This document shows positions 29,105 to 36,917 of a DNA stretch of 42,022 bases, piece after piece (the stretch's first letter is position 1; every line of letters begins with the position of its first letter). The DNA is from Streptomyces purpureus (GTDB lineage: Bacteria > Actinomycetota > Actinomycetes > Streptomycetales > Streptomycetaceae). The notes under the pieces are model-generated. The model was given only the letters and a program-made list of their open reading frames with translations, was not told the DNA's origin and did not search any database. The position numbers were made by a program, and so were the translations under genes. The stretch lies in contig NZ_BMQQ01000042.1 in NCBI RefSeq assembly GCF_014648195.1, positions 3,311 to 45,332 on the forward strand, written 5' to 3'.

Positions 29105-30502
29105 GCGGGCACCCCGGCCTCGTCCATGACCGCGGCCATCTCGCCCGGGGGAAGGGCCGGGTTGGCACCCGCGCTGGAGGCCAGGTCGGGCAGGGCGAGG
29201 GCCTCCAGGAGCCGGGGGAGCGGCAGGCGCGGGTCGCGGGTCGCGGGTCGCCGCCTGACGCGTCCGGACGTCCGGGTCGTGGCTGAGCCGCTCGATCATG
29301 CCGGGGCCGGCGGCGGGGTCGCGGACTGCCAGTTGCCGGTAGATCGCCTCCGGATGGTCGGCGTAGCGGGCGGCGAGCCCCTCGCGGGGGAAGCGGGGGT
29401 GGCCGGTCGCCATCCAGGCGGAGAACGTCCCACCGAGCCGTGCGTACACGCTCATCAGGACCTCCTCGGGGGTGTCGGGGTGATGGATGGCCAGGTGGGT
29501 GCGGACGACGGGGTCCGGGTCCTGGCTCAGAAGCCGCAAGAGGCCGGGCGGTAGATGGGGGCTGCGGGCCGCGGCGCGGCGCAGCAGGGGATGGGTGGAG
29601 GTCGCGGCCTGGTGCAGCACGCCCTGATCGGCGATACCGGCCGCCACCCAGTCCACCTCACCCCGTGCGTGCGGGGCCACCGTGAAGTCGATCGCGGCCC
29701 GGCGGGCTTCGGTCAGTTCGGGCCGCAGGGAGACGGCGAGCCGCACCCCCTCGTCGGGGTCGACGGCGAGCCGGTTCACGAGGTCGGCCGGCAGGGACGG
29801 ATTGCCGGCGAGTTCGGCCAGGTGGACGCCCTCGGCGAGGAAACGCTCGGCGTCCGCGCGGCTGACAAGCCCCCGGCGCAGAGTCTCGGGCAGGGCGGCG
29901 GGGTCGCGCAGCAGCGCCGCGGTGAGCCGTGCGTCGTAGGGGCACGCCAGCAGCGCGGCAGAGCGTCGTACCTCGGGGTCGGGGTCCTCAAGCAGCGTGG
30001 CGCGCCCGTCCGCCGTCAGTTCGTTCCAGACGCGCAGGGCGGCACGTCGTGCGGCCGGATCGGGATGCCGGACCAGGGAGGCGAGGAAGGACGGCGCCAC
30101 GTGGGGCGAGTCCAACAGGGCGCTGCGTACGGAAGGTTCGGGGTCGTCGAGGAGACGCCCGCATACGGCGTCGGGCAGCGGACGGACCTTCGTCCGGGGA
30201 TCGTGGGTCCATTCGGGTCCGTAGGCGACGGCGGCTCGCACCGTGGGCGAGAGGTCGTCCGCGAGCCGGGCGCGCTGCTCGGGCTCTGCCTGGCCGCTCA
30301 TGGCGAACTGGACTCGCGTGCCCACAACCGGGTGGGTGAGGACGGCCGCCACGGCCTGCTCGGGCAGCCCGGGCCGGTGGAGGGCTTGGAAGGGCGGGCC
30401 GGGGCCCCCGGCGTCGAAGGCGATCAGCCGCAGCAGCAGCGGCGTGGGGAGGGCCGGGTTGGCGGCGACTCCCTCCAGCGCGCAGGAGTAGACAGCGACC
30501 AT
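29101..30502 (-). pseudogene. HEAT/LRV-like repeat protein, frameshifted near its end
   Basis: From ATG 30502 (RBS GGGGAG) the frame encodes about 420 residues of helical repeats: LLRLIAFDAGGPGPPFQALH, LADDLSPTVRAAVAYGPEWT, DPEPSVRSALLDSPHVAPSF, DPAARRAALRVWNELTADGR, DPDPVVRTHLAIHHPDTPEE. These D-P-x-x-x-V-R units are HEAT/leucine-rich-repeat-variant scaffolds that bind other proteins. At 29229-29249 three copies of a 7-bp unit shift the frame. With two copies the protein would continue RDPRLPLPRLLEALALPDLA and end GEMAAVMDEAGVPA at 29101, exactly overlapping the next start. As given, the frame instead runs on to 28862 with a nonsense tail. Confidence 0.85.
29229..29249. repeat. Three copies of a 7-bp tandem repeat causing the frameshift
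   Basis: GCGGGTC three times (29229-29235, 29236-29242, 29243-29249; GACCCGC on the coding strand). A two-copy allele restores a full-length protein in frame with its natural stop at 29101. Confidence 0.92.
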
Positions 30503-30845
30503 CCCTCAACTCCCCGACCCCTCGCTTCGCGCGCAGCCCCTTCAGGCCGCCTGCGCAGCCCCTTCAGGCCGCCTGCGCGGCGCCGGCCTCCCGGTCGACG
30601 GCCGTCATCCTGACACGGACCAGGCTGCCACCGCACGTGACCAACGCCGGCCCCCACCACACCAGGCAGATATCGTCGCCCCACGCCAGAGCCACGACGC
30701 GGCAGGCGCAAGAACCCCGCCCGGGGACACGCGGGCGAAACCGCGCCGCACTCCCTGCGAGTCGCCGGATTTCACCCCGCTCACCGCGCCACGCTCTCCC
30801 GGCCTTCGCCTGCCCCTTGAAGGGACGGTGGGGGAGGAGCCGGGG
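30503..30845. other. 343-bp intergenic region with a 22-bp tandem duplication
   Basis: Contains two exact copies of a 22-bp unit starting GCGCAGCCCCTTCAGGCCGC (30531-30552, 30553-30574) just upstream of the HEAT-like gene, within its leader/promoter. The rest shows no gene. Confidence 0.7.
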
Positions 30846-31298
30846 TCAGGGGACGAGGACGAGGCCTGTCACGGCCATCGCGCACGCCGTGGAGCCCGAG
30901 ACCATCATCCACACGGCATGGCGGACGTACCTCTCACGGTCCCCGCGCTCCTTGCGCACCGCGGCCATCGTGCCCATGTGGACCTTGTTCGCCACGCGCG
31001 GCAGCCGCACCAGCGAGTACGTCTCGCCCACGACGTGCAGGGGATTGGGGCCGACGCCCGTGACGTGCCGGGCGTGTGAGCCGCCCGCCGTCGGATACTC
31101 GTAGCAGGCGCGCAGGGTGTCGGTGCGGACCAGCGGCTCCAGCGCGACCAGGACCGCGGGGACCTCGACGCCCGTCTCCTGCAGTTCCCTCGCCTCACTG
31201 AGCGCGCGCCTTTCGCCGCTGAAGCACATCAGGCCGAAGAGAAGCAGGCAGCCGCCCGCCAGGAGGAACGCGCTGAGTACCAGGATGACCATGTCCAC
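30846..31298 (-). CDS. DUF3592-like membrane protein, 150 aa
   Basis: N-terminal helix MVILVLSAFLLAGGCLLLFG, a soluble middle (VEVPAVLVALEPLVRTDTLR, YEYPTAGGSHARHVTGVGPN, VGETYSLVRLPRVANKVHMG) and a C-terminal helix (VWMMVSGSTACAMAVTGLVL). The central AVLVALEP...YEYP...G-VYSLVRLP pattern is that of DUF3592, a small beta domain between two helices; function unknown. GTG 31298 is preceded at 7 nt by TACGGT, a leaderless -10 box; ATG 31292 is an alternative. Divergent from a longer protein with a similar domain at 31360. Confidence 0.82.
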   Translation of the reverse strand: MDMVILVLSAFLLAGGCLLLFGLMCFSGERRALSEARELQETGVEVPAVLVALEPLVRTDTLRACYEYPTAGGSHARHVTGVGPNPLHVVGETYSLVRLPRVANKVHMGTMAAVRKERGDRERYVRHAVWMMVSGSTACAMAVTGLVLVP

Positions 31299-31305
31299 AG
31301 CGGTG

Positions 31306-31311
31306 ACCGTA
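31306..31311 (-). promoter_or_regulatory. Leaderless -10 box, left gene of the divergent pair
   Basis: TACGGT on the minus strand, 7 nt before GTG 31298. Confidence 0.5.
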
Positions 31312-31315
31312 CGTC

Positions 31316-31334
31316 TTCGGGATACCTTTCGGGA
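31316..31334. promoter_or_regulatory. Direct repeat between divergent promoters
   Basis: TTCGGGA occurs at 31316-31322 and 31328-31334, 12 bp apart, roughly one helical turn. It lies between the two divergent -10 boxes and may be a site for a shared activator or repressor. Confidence 0.35.
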
Positions 31335-31346
31335 ATCCCCACCCCT

Positions 31347-31352
31347 TACGAT
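31347..31352 (+). promoter_or_regulatory. Leaderless -10 box, right gene of the divergent pair
   Basis: TACGAT, 7 nt before ATG 31360; no RBS. Confidence 0.5.
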
Positions 31353-31359
31353 CGCGCGC

Positions 31360-32220
31360 ATGTCGATCATCTCGTCCATACCCGTCCTCCTGGGTGACCG
31401 GGGCGCCGAGCTCCGTGCCGACAGCGGCGGACTGCTCCTGCGCCGCCCCCATGAGGAGGTCCGCATCCCCTTCGCCGCCGTCGCGCACGTGCACGCCGAC
31501 GGGCGGGTGGTGGCCGTGGAACTGACGGCCCCGGCCGGGATGGAGCCGACCGTGTACCGGATCGACGGCGTGAGCCGCGCTTCGGCCACCGTCTTCCAGG
31601 AGGCGGTGAACAGCTCGCTGCCCCAACGCCCCGCCGACCAGGACCCGGTGGACGGCTCGACGCTCGTGACGCTCACGCCCCGGGACGACGTGGACGCCGG
31701 CCGGGAGGCAGACGACGAGGAGGAGGACACGGAGCCGCTGCAGCCTGCCGAGTTCGTCATCCGCTGCACGATGGCCGCGGTCGGCCTCGGACTCCTCGCC
31801 CTCGCCGCGGGCGTGGTGATCGCCGGGGACCATGTGAGCCGCGCGCTGGCGGTGCTGCTGCTCGGCGGCAGCGGCCTGGCGATCGGCCGGGCAGCAATCC
31901 GTACGGTGGCGATCCTGTGGAACGAGTGGTACCTGCCCCGCCACGGCATCACGGTCGAGGCGCAGCCCCTCCTCATCCACGGCGAGGTCGCCTACGGCTA
32001 CACCGCCACCGACGGCAAACTCCGCCCCGCCCCCGGCTCCGGCGGCGTACGCGGCGAGACGTACCACGTCGCCTACCACCTCAAGCACCCCGCACGCGTG
32101 GTCGCGTGCAAGAGCCTGGGTGCCGTCTTCACGTGGCTGCCGATGCCGTTGATCCTTGTGACCGTCACCGTCCTCATCGGCTGGGGCACTCTCGCCCTCG
32201 CCCTCCCCGCCTTCCGCTGA
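31360..32220 (+). CDS. Membrane protein, 286 aa, related to its divergent neighbour
   Basis: N-terminal soluble part (SIPVLLGDRGAELRADSGGL, with an acidic stretch DDVDAGREADDEEEDTEPLQ), then two helices (RCTMAAVGLGLLALAAGVVI; ALAVLLLGGSGLAIGRAAIR), a second soluble part (WYLPRHGITVEAQPLLIHGE, GETYHVAYHLKHPARVVACK) and a last helix (PMPLILVTVTVLIGWGTLAL). The HGETYHVxYHLKHPARVV region resembles the DUF3592 segment of the divergent gene, so the pair may be paralogues or partners. Length from ATG 31360, chosen from the leaderless -10 box. Function unknown. Confidence 0.83.
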   Translation: MSIISSIPVLLGDRGAELRADSGGLLLRRPHEEVRIPFAAVAHVHADGRVVAVELTAPAGMEPTVYRIDGVSRASATVFQEAVNSSLPQRPADQDPVDGSTLVTLTPRDDVDAGREADDEEEDTEPLQPAEFVIRCTMAAVGLGLLALAAGVVIAGDHVSRALAVLLLGGSGLAIGRAAIRTVAILWNEWYLPRHGITVEAQPLLIHGEVAYGYTATDGKLRPAPGSGGVRGETYHVAYHLKHPARVVACKSLGAVFTWLPMPLILVTVTVLIGWGTLALALPAFR

Positions 32221-32444
32221 AGCGCCCAGGAGCGACCACGGCACCAGCAGGGCAGGGCGCAGCGCACGGCCAGGCCGTACGTGAGCGGCAAGCCCACCAA
32301 CCGCGCCGGCCCCACCAGCCACCCTGCGGGGTTCTCGGCCGGGCCGGTGACCGGCCCCGGGACCTGGCAGACCCGCATGCTCGACAGCCGTGTGTTCGCC
32401 GTGGCCGTCGGTCGACCGTCCCCCTGCTGTCGGTGCTCTGCGCC

Positions 32445-32864
32445 ATGATGACCGGCGTGAACACCAGGATGCTGATAGACGTCTGGCAGCGGCTTCTCGC
32501 CGACCCTCGCAAGTCGTGGGTGCTGTTCGAGCATGGCACGTGTGTCGTGCTGACCGCTCCGGAAGGAGAGCTTGCCGAACAGGCAACCGACCTCCTGAAG
32601 GAGTTCGGCCCGGTGCATGCCGGATCCTCGGCAGGAGACTTCGGGGTGATCGACCTCAAGGACGTCGAGGGATGGGTCGTCACCGGGCATCACAACGACG
32701 TCCTCACCTATGTCGGCCCTGATGAGCCTCAAGATCAGTCGGAGATCGCTGTCGGGCTGCTCGGACGTTCCAAGCGCCACCGGGACGGCACCGAACTGCA
32801 CGTCGTCCACGTCCAGGACCGGCGTGGCCCCGCGGATCCGGCGGGTCCCGCGGGTCCCGCGTAA
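32445..32864 (+). CDS. Hypothetical protein, 139 aa
   Basis: Soluble, not recognised. MMTGVNTRMLIDVWQRLLAD at the start, then VLFEHGTCVVLTAPEGELAE, FGPVHAGSSAGDFGVIDLKD, VEGWVVTGHHNDVLTYVGPD. The pattern of short alternating beta strands is reminiscent of small streptomycete proteins linked to immunity or polymorphic toxin loci, but this is only an impression. ATG 32445 or 32448; no clear RBS. The C-terminus ends with ADPAGPAGPA, encoded by 9-bp repeats. Confidence 0.7.
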   Translation: MMTGVNTRMLIDVWQRLLADPRKSWVLFEHGTCVVLTAPEGELAEQATDLLKEFGPVHAGSSAGDFGVIDLKDVEGWVVTGHHNDVLTYVGPDEPQDQSEIAVGLLGRSKRHRDGTELHVVHVQDRRGPADPAGPAGPA

Positions 32865-33312
32865 AGGAGTAGCTGGTCCGCATCGCCGGTGATCGCGGGG
32901 GCACTTTCCCTGACGAGACGCGTGGTGGTCTTGTCGCCAGCCAAGGACCCGGGCAACACCGGGACCAGGGGGGCCCGCCCCGACGGCGTCCTCGTCTCCT
33001 GAAGCGCCGACGCGCTCATCAGACCGACGATCGCCGCGCAGCCTCCGACCCCGGTGTCCGCACCCGCCTCACCATCACCCGCCTCACCATCACCGGCATC
33101 AGCAGCGCGCTGGGTCCTGGCCGCTCTCCATGCGCCCGCCCGCGCGGCCCGCCAGGCCAGTCAGCCTGCCGCCGCCCGTCCCCGACGAGGCCCAGGAGGG
33201 GCAGGCTTCCGCAGGACCTCGCGCACGACCTCGCCCTACGGAACCCGCCCGAGGAGCACTGAGGCCGCGCGTCCATCCCGCCCGCCGCGGCACCCGCCCG
33301 CGCGGCACGGAC
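32865..33312. other. 448-bp region without a recognisable gene
   Basis: Both strands hold frames without proper codon bias. A 14-bp tandem unit (GCCTCACCATCACC twice, about 33066-33093) is the only structure seen. Could be debris of a lost gene. Confidence 0.45.
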
Positions 33313-33798
33313 TCACGACTCCTCGACCACGGCGTCACCGCCGGAGGGGGCCGCCGCCCTTCTTCTGCGGTACACCACCACCCCGCACACCGCGAGGAGG
33401 AGGACGGCCACGGCGCACACCCCAAGGGCCGTCCGCTCGGCGAAGAGCCTTCCCAGCACTTCGAGGACGCCGAGCCCCGCGGTCGCGTAGATCAGCGCCC
33501 AGGCCGCTCCGCCCACGAACAGGGCGGGGAGGTAGCGCGGCAACGGCATGCGCATGCTGCCCGCGAGGAAGTTGGCGGCGGTCTGGAAGCCGACGGTCAG
33601 GAAGGAGACGGCCACCACTGGCGCGCCCCACCGCTGGATCGCCCCCTCGGCGCGGCGGAACTTCGCCGAGGAGATCCGCCCGCCGAACCTGCTGCGCCGG
33701 GCACCGGCACCGGCGAGCCACCCGACGGCGAACGTCCCACCGGCACGGAGCAGGACAATGACATACAGGGCTCCGGCCGTGAGCGCGATCCTACCCAC
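33313..33798 (-). CDS. DedA/VTT-domain membrane protein
   Basis: 161 aa. Helices: GRIALTAGALYVIVLLRAGG, then after a basic loop (RRSRFGGRISSAKFRRAEGA) VVAVSFLTVGFQTAANFLAG, SMRMPLPRYLPALFVGGAAW and ALGVCAVAVLLLAVCGVVVY. The SNARE-associated (VTT/DedA) signature, with the G-Q-T-A-A-N-F-x-A-G re-entrant segment and RMPLPRYLPALxxG, is visible. DedA proteins act in envelope lipid flipping and membrane homeostasis. GTG 33798 was chosen with GAGG 4 nt upstream; GTG 33825 is possible. Short compared with standard DedA (about 200 aa), as in the actinobacterial subfamily. Confidence 0.85.
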   Translation of the reverse strand: MGRIALTAGALYVIVLLRAGGTFAVGWLAGAGARRSRFGGRISSAKFRRAEGAIQRWGAPVVAVSFLTVGFQTAANFLAGSMRMPLPRYLPALFVGGAAWALIYATAGLGVLEVLGRLFAERTALGVCAVAVLLLAVCGVVVYRRRRAAAPSGGDAVVEES

Positions 33799-33825
33799 GA
33801 CGCCTCGCCCCGAGCTCCGGGCCAC

Positions 33826-34176
33826 AACCAGGGACGCCCCTCACCCGCATGGGCACGCCCCAGCGGGCACACGACGCGCACAAGCCCGGTCACCGTCTCT
33901 CATCTGCGCCCTGCCTCTGCCCGTTGTGTCCTCTGGGTTGCCACCTGCGGCACCGGAACCCCACTGCACCCCGCACGCCAGGCAAGGTCAGCCTAACCGA
34001 ACGCGCATGCGGGGGGTACGGGGCGCCGGGCCACCGGAGGAACGACAGGCGAGGTCAGCGAATCCGGTCGGCTCACCCACGGCCGTAGGCCCCCGCCGGC
34101 GGGGGCAGGAGCCTCGCCCTGGCTGATCGCCCCTCGCCGGGAACCGTTCCGACCGGCGCCTTCGTCGGTTACGGAT
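33826..34176. other. 351-bp intergenic region
   Basis: Divergent promoter region of the DedA-like gene and the 346-aa hypothetical gene. A GC-rich inverted repeat (CCCCGCCGGCGGGG, 34091-34104) may be a leader hairpin. No gene. Confidence 0.5.
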
Positions 34177-35217
34177 GTGACTGAAGTGACGCCGACGCTG
34201 CCTGCCGACCATCGCGAACTGATATCCGACCTGTCCGGGATTGTCAGCGACTACCCCTATGCGGATCCCGAATCGACCCTCGCCGTCCTCGCCGGCGACG
34301 CGGCGGAGGCGCTCGGCCGCGAGGCCACCCCGCAGGGCGGCCGGGAGCGGACCGGGTACACGATCCTCCTCCATGCCACTTGCTGGTACGTCTCCGCACG
34401 CATCTTCAGCAAGTCGCTGTTCGCCTCCTACACACGGGTCCTGGAGGGGTTCCGTGCGCAGCTGGACCGGGCCTCCTGCACCTGCCCGGCCGGCGCCCAC
34501 CCCGCGGAGCTGGACTCGGAGTACGAGGTCGAGGCCGGGGTGAGCATGCTGACCGAGACCGGACGGGCCGCATTCGCCGAGGACTACGGTCTCGACCCGG
34601 AGGAGTCGGCCGTGTTCGACTGCGAGGGGTTCCTCGCCGGCCTCGCCGATGAGGCCCTGGACCGCTTGCACGAGGCACACCAGGAGCTCTTCGGCGGCAT
34701 CGACGTCTCCCATCTGGACGCGCAGTTCGTCCGGGACGACGGCCGCATCGACGTCGTCGCCATGCAGGAGGCGATCAGCCGCAGCTGGGAGGACAACACC
34801 GGCCCGGTCGCCCTGTGGTCCGCCCGCCGCTGGCTCACCGGGCAGGTGCGGGACGAGGAGCGGATCGGCGTGTTCCTGTGCCTGTGGATGGGCATCGCCC
34901 AGTCATACGGGGGTCTGCCGCCCTCGTACGCGCGCGACCTGGCCGCCGCGCTCGCCACCATCGACCTGGACGTCACCTGCGAGCACCGGCAGCACCCCTG
35001 GTCCACCGCCGACTCCACCGTGCAGTCCCGGTACCGCGCGGTGGTCCACCTCTACGCGCCGGACGACCACCCCGAGACCCCCGTGCCCGCCGAGCTCTCG
35101 GCCCGCGAGCTGTGGGAGTGCCCGGTGCACTACGCCCGGTTGGCACAGGAGGCGTTGAAAGACCTTCAGGGATGGCGCACCATGCGCGGCGGTGACGACG
35201 AGGACTGGGAGGACTGA
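34177..35217 (+). CDS. Conserved-looking hypothetical protein, 346 aa
   Basis: Soluble, helical, acidic, not recognised. VTPTLPADHRELISDLSGIV at the start; a cysteine pair in RASCTCPAGAHPAELDSEYE, later DVTCEHRQHPWSTADSTVQS and LWECPVHYARLAQEAL; these Cys/His residues (CTC...H, CEHRQH, CPVH) could bind a metal. The end is very acidic (GGDDEDWED). GTG 34177 gives the longest product. A TACGGA box at 34170-34175 instead suggests a leaderless start at GTG 34186, three codons in. Codon bias is excellent throughout. Confidence 0.82.
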   Translation: MTEVTPTLPADHRELISDLSGIVSDYPYADPESTLAVLAGDAAEALGREATPQGGRERTGYTILLHATCWYVSARIFSKSLFASYTRVLEGFRAQLDRASCTCPAGAHPAELDSEYEVEAGVSMLTETGRAAFAEDYGLDPEESAVFDCEGFLAGLADEALDRLHEAHQELFGGIDVSHLDAQFVRDDGRIDVVAMQEAISRSWEDNTGPVALWSARRWLTGQVRDEERIGVFLCLWMGIAQSYGGLPPSYARDLAAALATIDLDVTCEHRQHPWSTADSTVQSRYRAVVHLYAPDDHPETPVPAELSARELWECPVHYARLAQEALKDLQGWRTMRGGDDEDWED

Positions 35218-35789
35218 GCGGTACGGGGCCGCTGCGGTGCTCGTCCTGCTCCCAGTCCAGCAGGTACCGCTGGTGGCGTACGCATCCTCACCTGGCCAGG
35301 GGGCGGGTGAGGTGGGCGGGGTGACCGTGCGGCCGGTGTGGCGCTGTCCGGAGGCAGCCCGGAGGGAGGGCGTACCCCAGGCCGCACGACGCGTCTCTCA
35401 CCGCGTACTTGGCTCGCTGGGGACCGCACCTCCAGCTGCGCAGGGCGCGCCCGCTCTCCCCGGGCCCCGTATCCGGCACACCGCGACGAGCAGTACTTCG
35501 CAGTCCGCCGACGCTCCACGTCTCGGCGGGCTCCATCTGCACCTGGTAGCCGGCCAGGGCAGGGCCCGGGGGCGGGGCTCGCCAGGATCAGGTCCTGGCG
35601 CCCGGGCACATCGCCGTCGCCGAACGCGGCCGTCGCCACCGCCTCCTGCCCGAATCGGCTGCTGTCGTCGACGAACCCGGCGCGGGCGAGCAGTTCGACC
35701 GCTTCCCGGTCGGAGACCGGCTCCTGGCCGGGCAAGAGCAGGTTTGACCAGCCCATGACGTGGGGGTAGCGCGTACGGTCCGCGCCCTC
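35218..35789. other. Gene debris, 572 bp
   Basis: Minus-strand pieces with reasonable codon bias but in different frames: MGWSNLLLPGQEPVSDREAV ELLARAGFVDDSSRFGQEAV (about 35640-35757), and a cysteine motif RRTAKYCSSRC further down. They look like remains of one or two genes broken by frameshifts. None can be named. Confidence 0.4.
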
Positions 35790-35942
35790 GGCATCGACCC
35801 GTGGCTGCGACGTGCCGAAGCTTGATGGCTTCTGCGCCAGTTCGACCAGTGCAGGAGTGCGTTCAGGGCTGTGATCGGCGGGCTGAACAGTGCGCCGATC
35901 AGGCGGCGGATCTCCGGGATGGTCAGGTCGACCGGGTCTCCG
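35790..35942 (-). pseudogene. C-terminal fragment of a transposase
   Basis: The minus strand reads DLTIPEIRRLIGALFSPPIT then ALNALLHWSNWRRSHQASAR RSH. The IPEIRRLL...HWSxWRRxHQARARxxH ending is, from memory, that of a common streptomycete transposase group (IS701/IS4-type). No catalytic DDE residues are left. Sequence on both sides is unrelated. Confidence 0.65.
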
Positions 35943-36057
35943 CTTCGGGCCGGGCGGCTCGGATCCGCACATCTGGTCGGCCTCGCGGCGTCGACCGCCG
36001 CGGCACGTGCGCGTCGCGGCGGCGTTGCTCCGTTGGCTGTTGCGTCTGGCGCCTGTA

Positions 36058-36774
36058 TCACACCAGTGCCGCGCCGCCGTCTATCGCGAGCGTGGTGCCG
36101 GTGACGTAGGCGTTGGCCAAGACGAAGAGATAGGCCGCCGCGGCTTCCTCGGCAGTGCCGACACGCCGCGTGAGCAGCTCGGACCCGGCGCCCTGGAGGA
36201 AAGCCTCCGGGTCCGGGACACTGCCGTCCCACAGCTCGGTGCGGATCACACCGGGCTGGATCACGTTGACGCGCACAGGGGCGAGTTCGACGGCGAGTGC
36301 CCGGGACAGGGCCTCGATGCCGCCGGTGATACCTGCCGTGAGCGCGGTTCCGGACAGGGGGCGGATCGCGAGGACGCCGGAGCTGAAAGTGATCGAGCCG
36401 CCGTCGCGCAGTCGCGGTGCAGCGTACTTGGCGGAGAGGAACGCGCCCCAGAACCGGCGCTCGAAGACGGCCCTGGCCTCCTGCGGGGTGGTGTGGGCCA
36501 ACGGCTTGATCAGCAGAGATTCGCCCGCGGTGTAGACGAGGTGGTCGAACTCCCCGACCTGCTCGAAGAACGCGGCGATGGCGTTGCCGTCGGCGACGTC
36601 CAGCAGGCGGCCTTCGGCCGGCTCGCCCAACCGCTTCGTCGCGGCGTCCACGCGGTCCTGACTGCTGGAGGCGACCACGACGTACGCGCCGGCCGCCACG
36701 GCCTGTCGGGCTACCGCGAAGCCGATGCCGGAGGTTCCACCGATGATCACGATCTTCTTGCCGGCCAGAGACAT
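36058..36774 (-). CDS. SDR-family oxidoreductase lacking the YxxxK motif
   Basis: 238 aa. Cofactor motif GGTSGIG (12-18) after KKIVI, NNAG equivalent LVYTAGE (residues 80-90), and the late RVNVIQPGVIRTELWD segment define a short-chain dehydrogenase. Where classical SDRs have S-x12-YxxxK, this one reads FSSGVLAIRPLSGTALTAGI: Ser present, Tyr and Lys absent. Such atypical SDRs form a known subgroup, and the reaction is unclear. Good RBS (GAAGGA) before ATG 36774. Divergent from the AraC-type regulator at 36918, which probably controls it. Confidence 0.92.
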   Translation of the reverse strand: MSLAGKKIVIIGGTSGIGFAVARQAVAAGAYVVVASSSQDRVDAATKRLGEPAEGRLLDVADGNAIAAFFEQVGEFDHLVYTAGESLLIKPLAHTTPQEARAVFERRFWGAFLSAKYAAPRLRDGGSITFSSGVLAIRPLSGTALTAGITGGIEALSRALAVELAPVRVNVIQPGVIRTELWDGSVPDPEAFLQGAGSELLTRRVGTAEEAAAAYLFVLANAYVTGTTLAIDGGAALV

Positions 36775-36917
36775 GGGACCCATTCCTTCGTCGATGCAGT
36801 GCCGGGGTTCGGCAACCGCCACGGCAAGAACGTACGCCTCCACATCGAGACGGTGAATGACTAAAGATCTCGATTCCCTGTCATATCGTCTCGCCCTGCA
36901 GGCGCTAGGGTGGCGCC
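36775..36917. promoter_or_regulatory. Divergent promoter region of the SDR and AraC genes
   Basis: 143 bp between the divergent starts. The AT-rich core (ACTAAAGATCTCGATTCCCT, near 36859-36880) is likely promoter DNA. TAGGGT at 36906-36911, 6 nt before ATG 36918, is the leaderless -10 box of the regulator gene. Confidence 0.55.
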
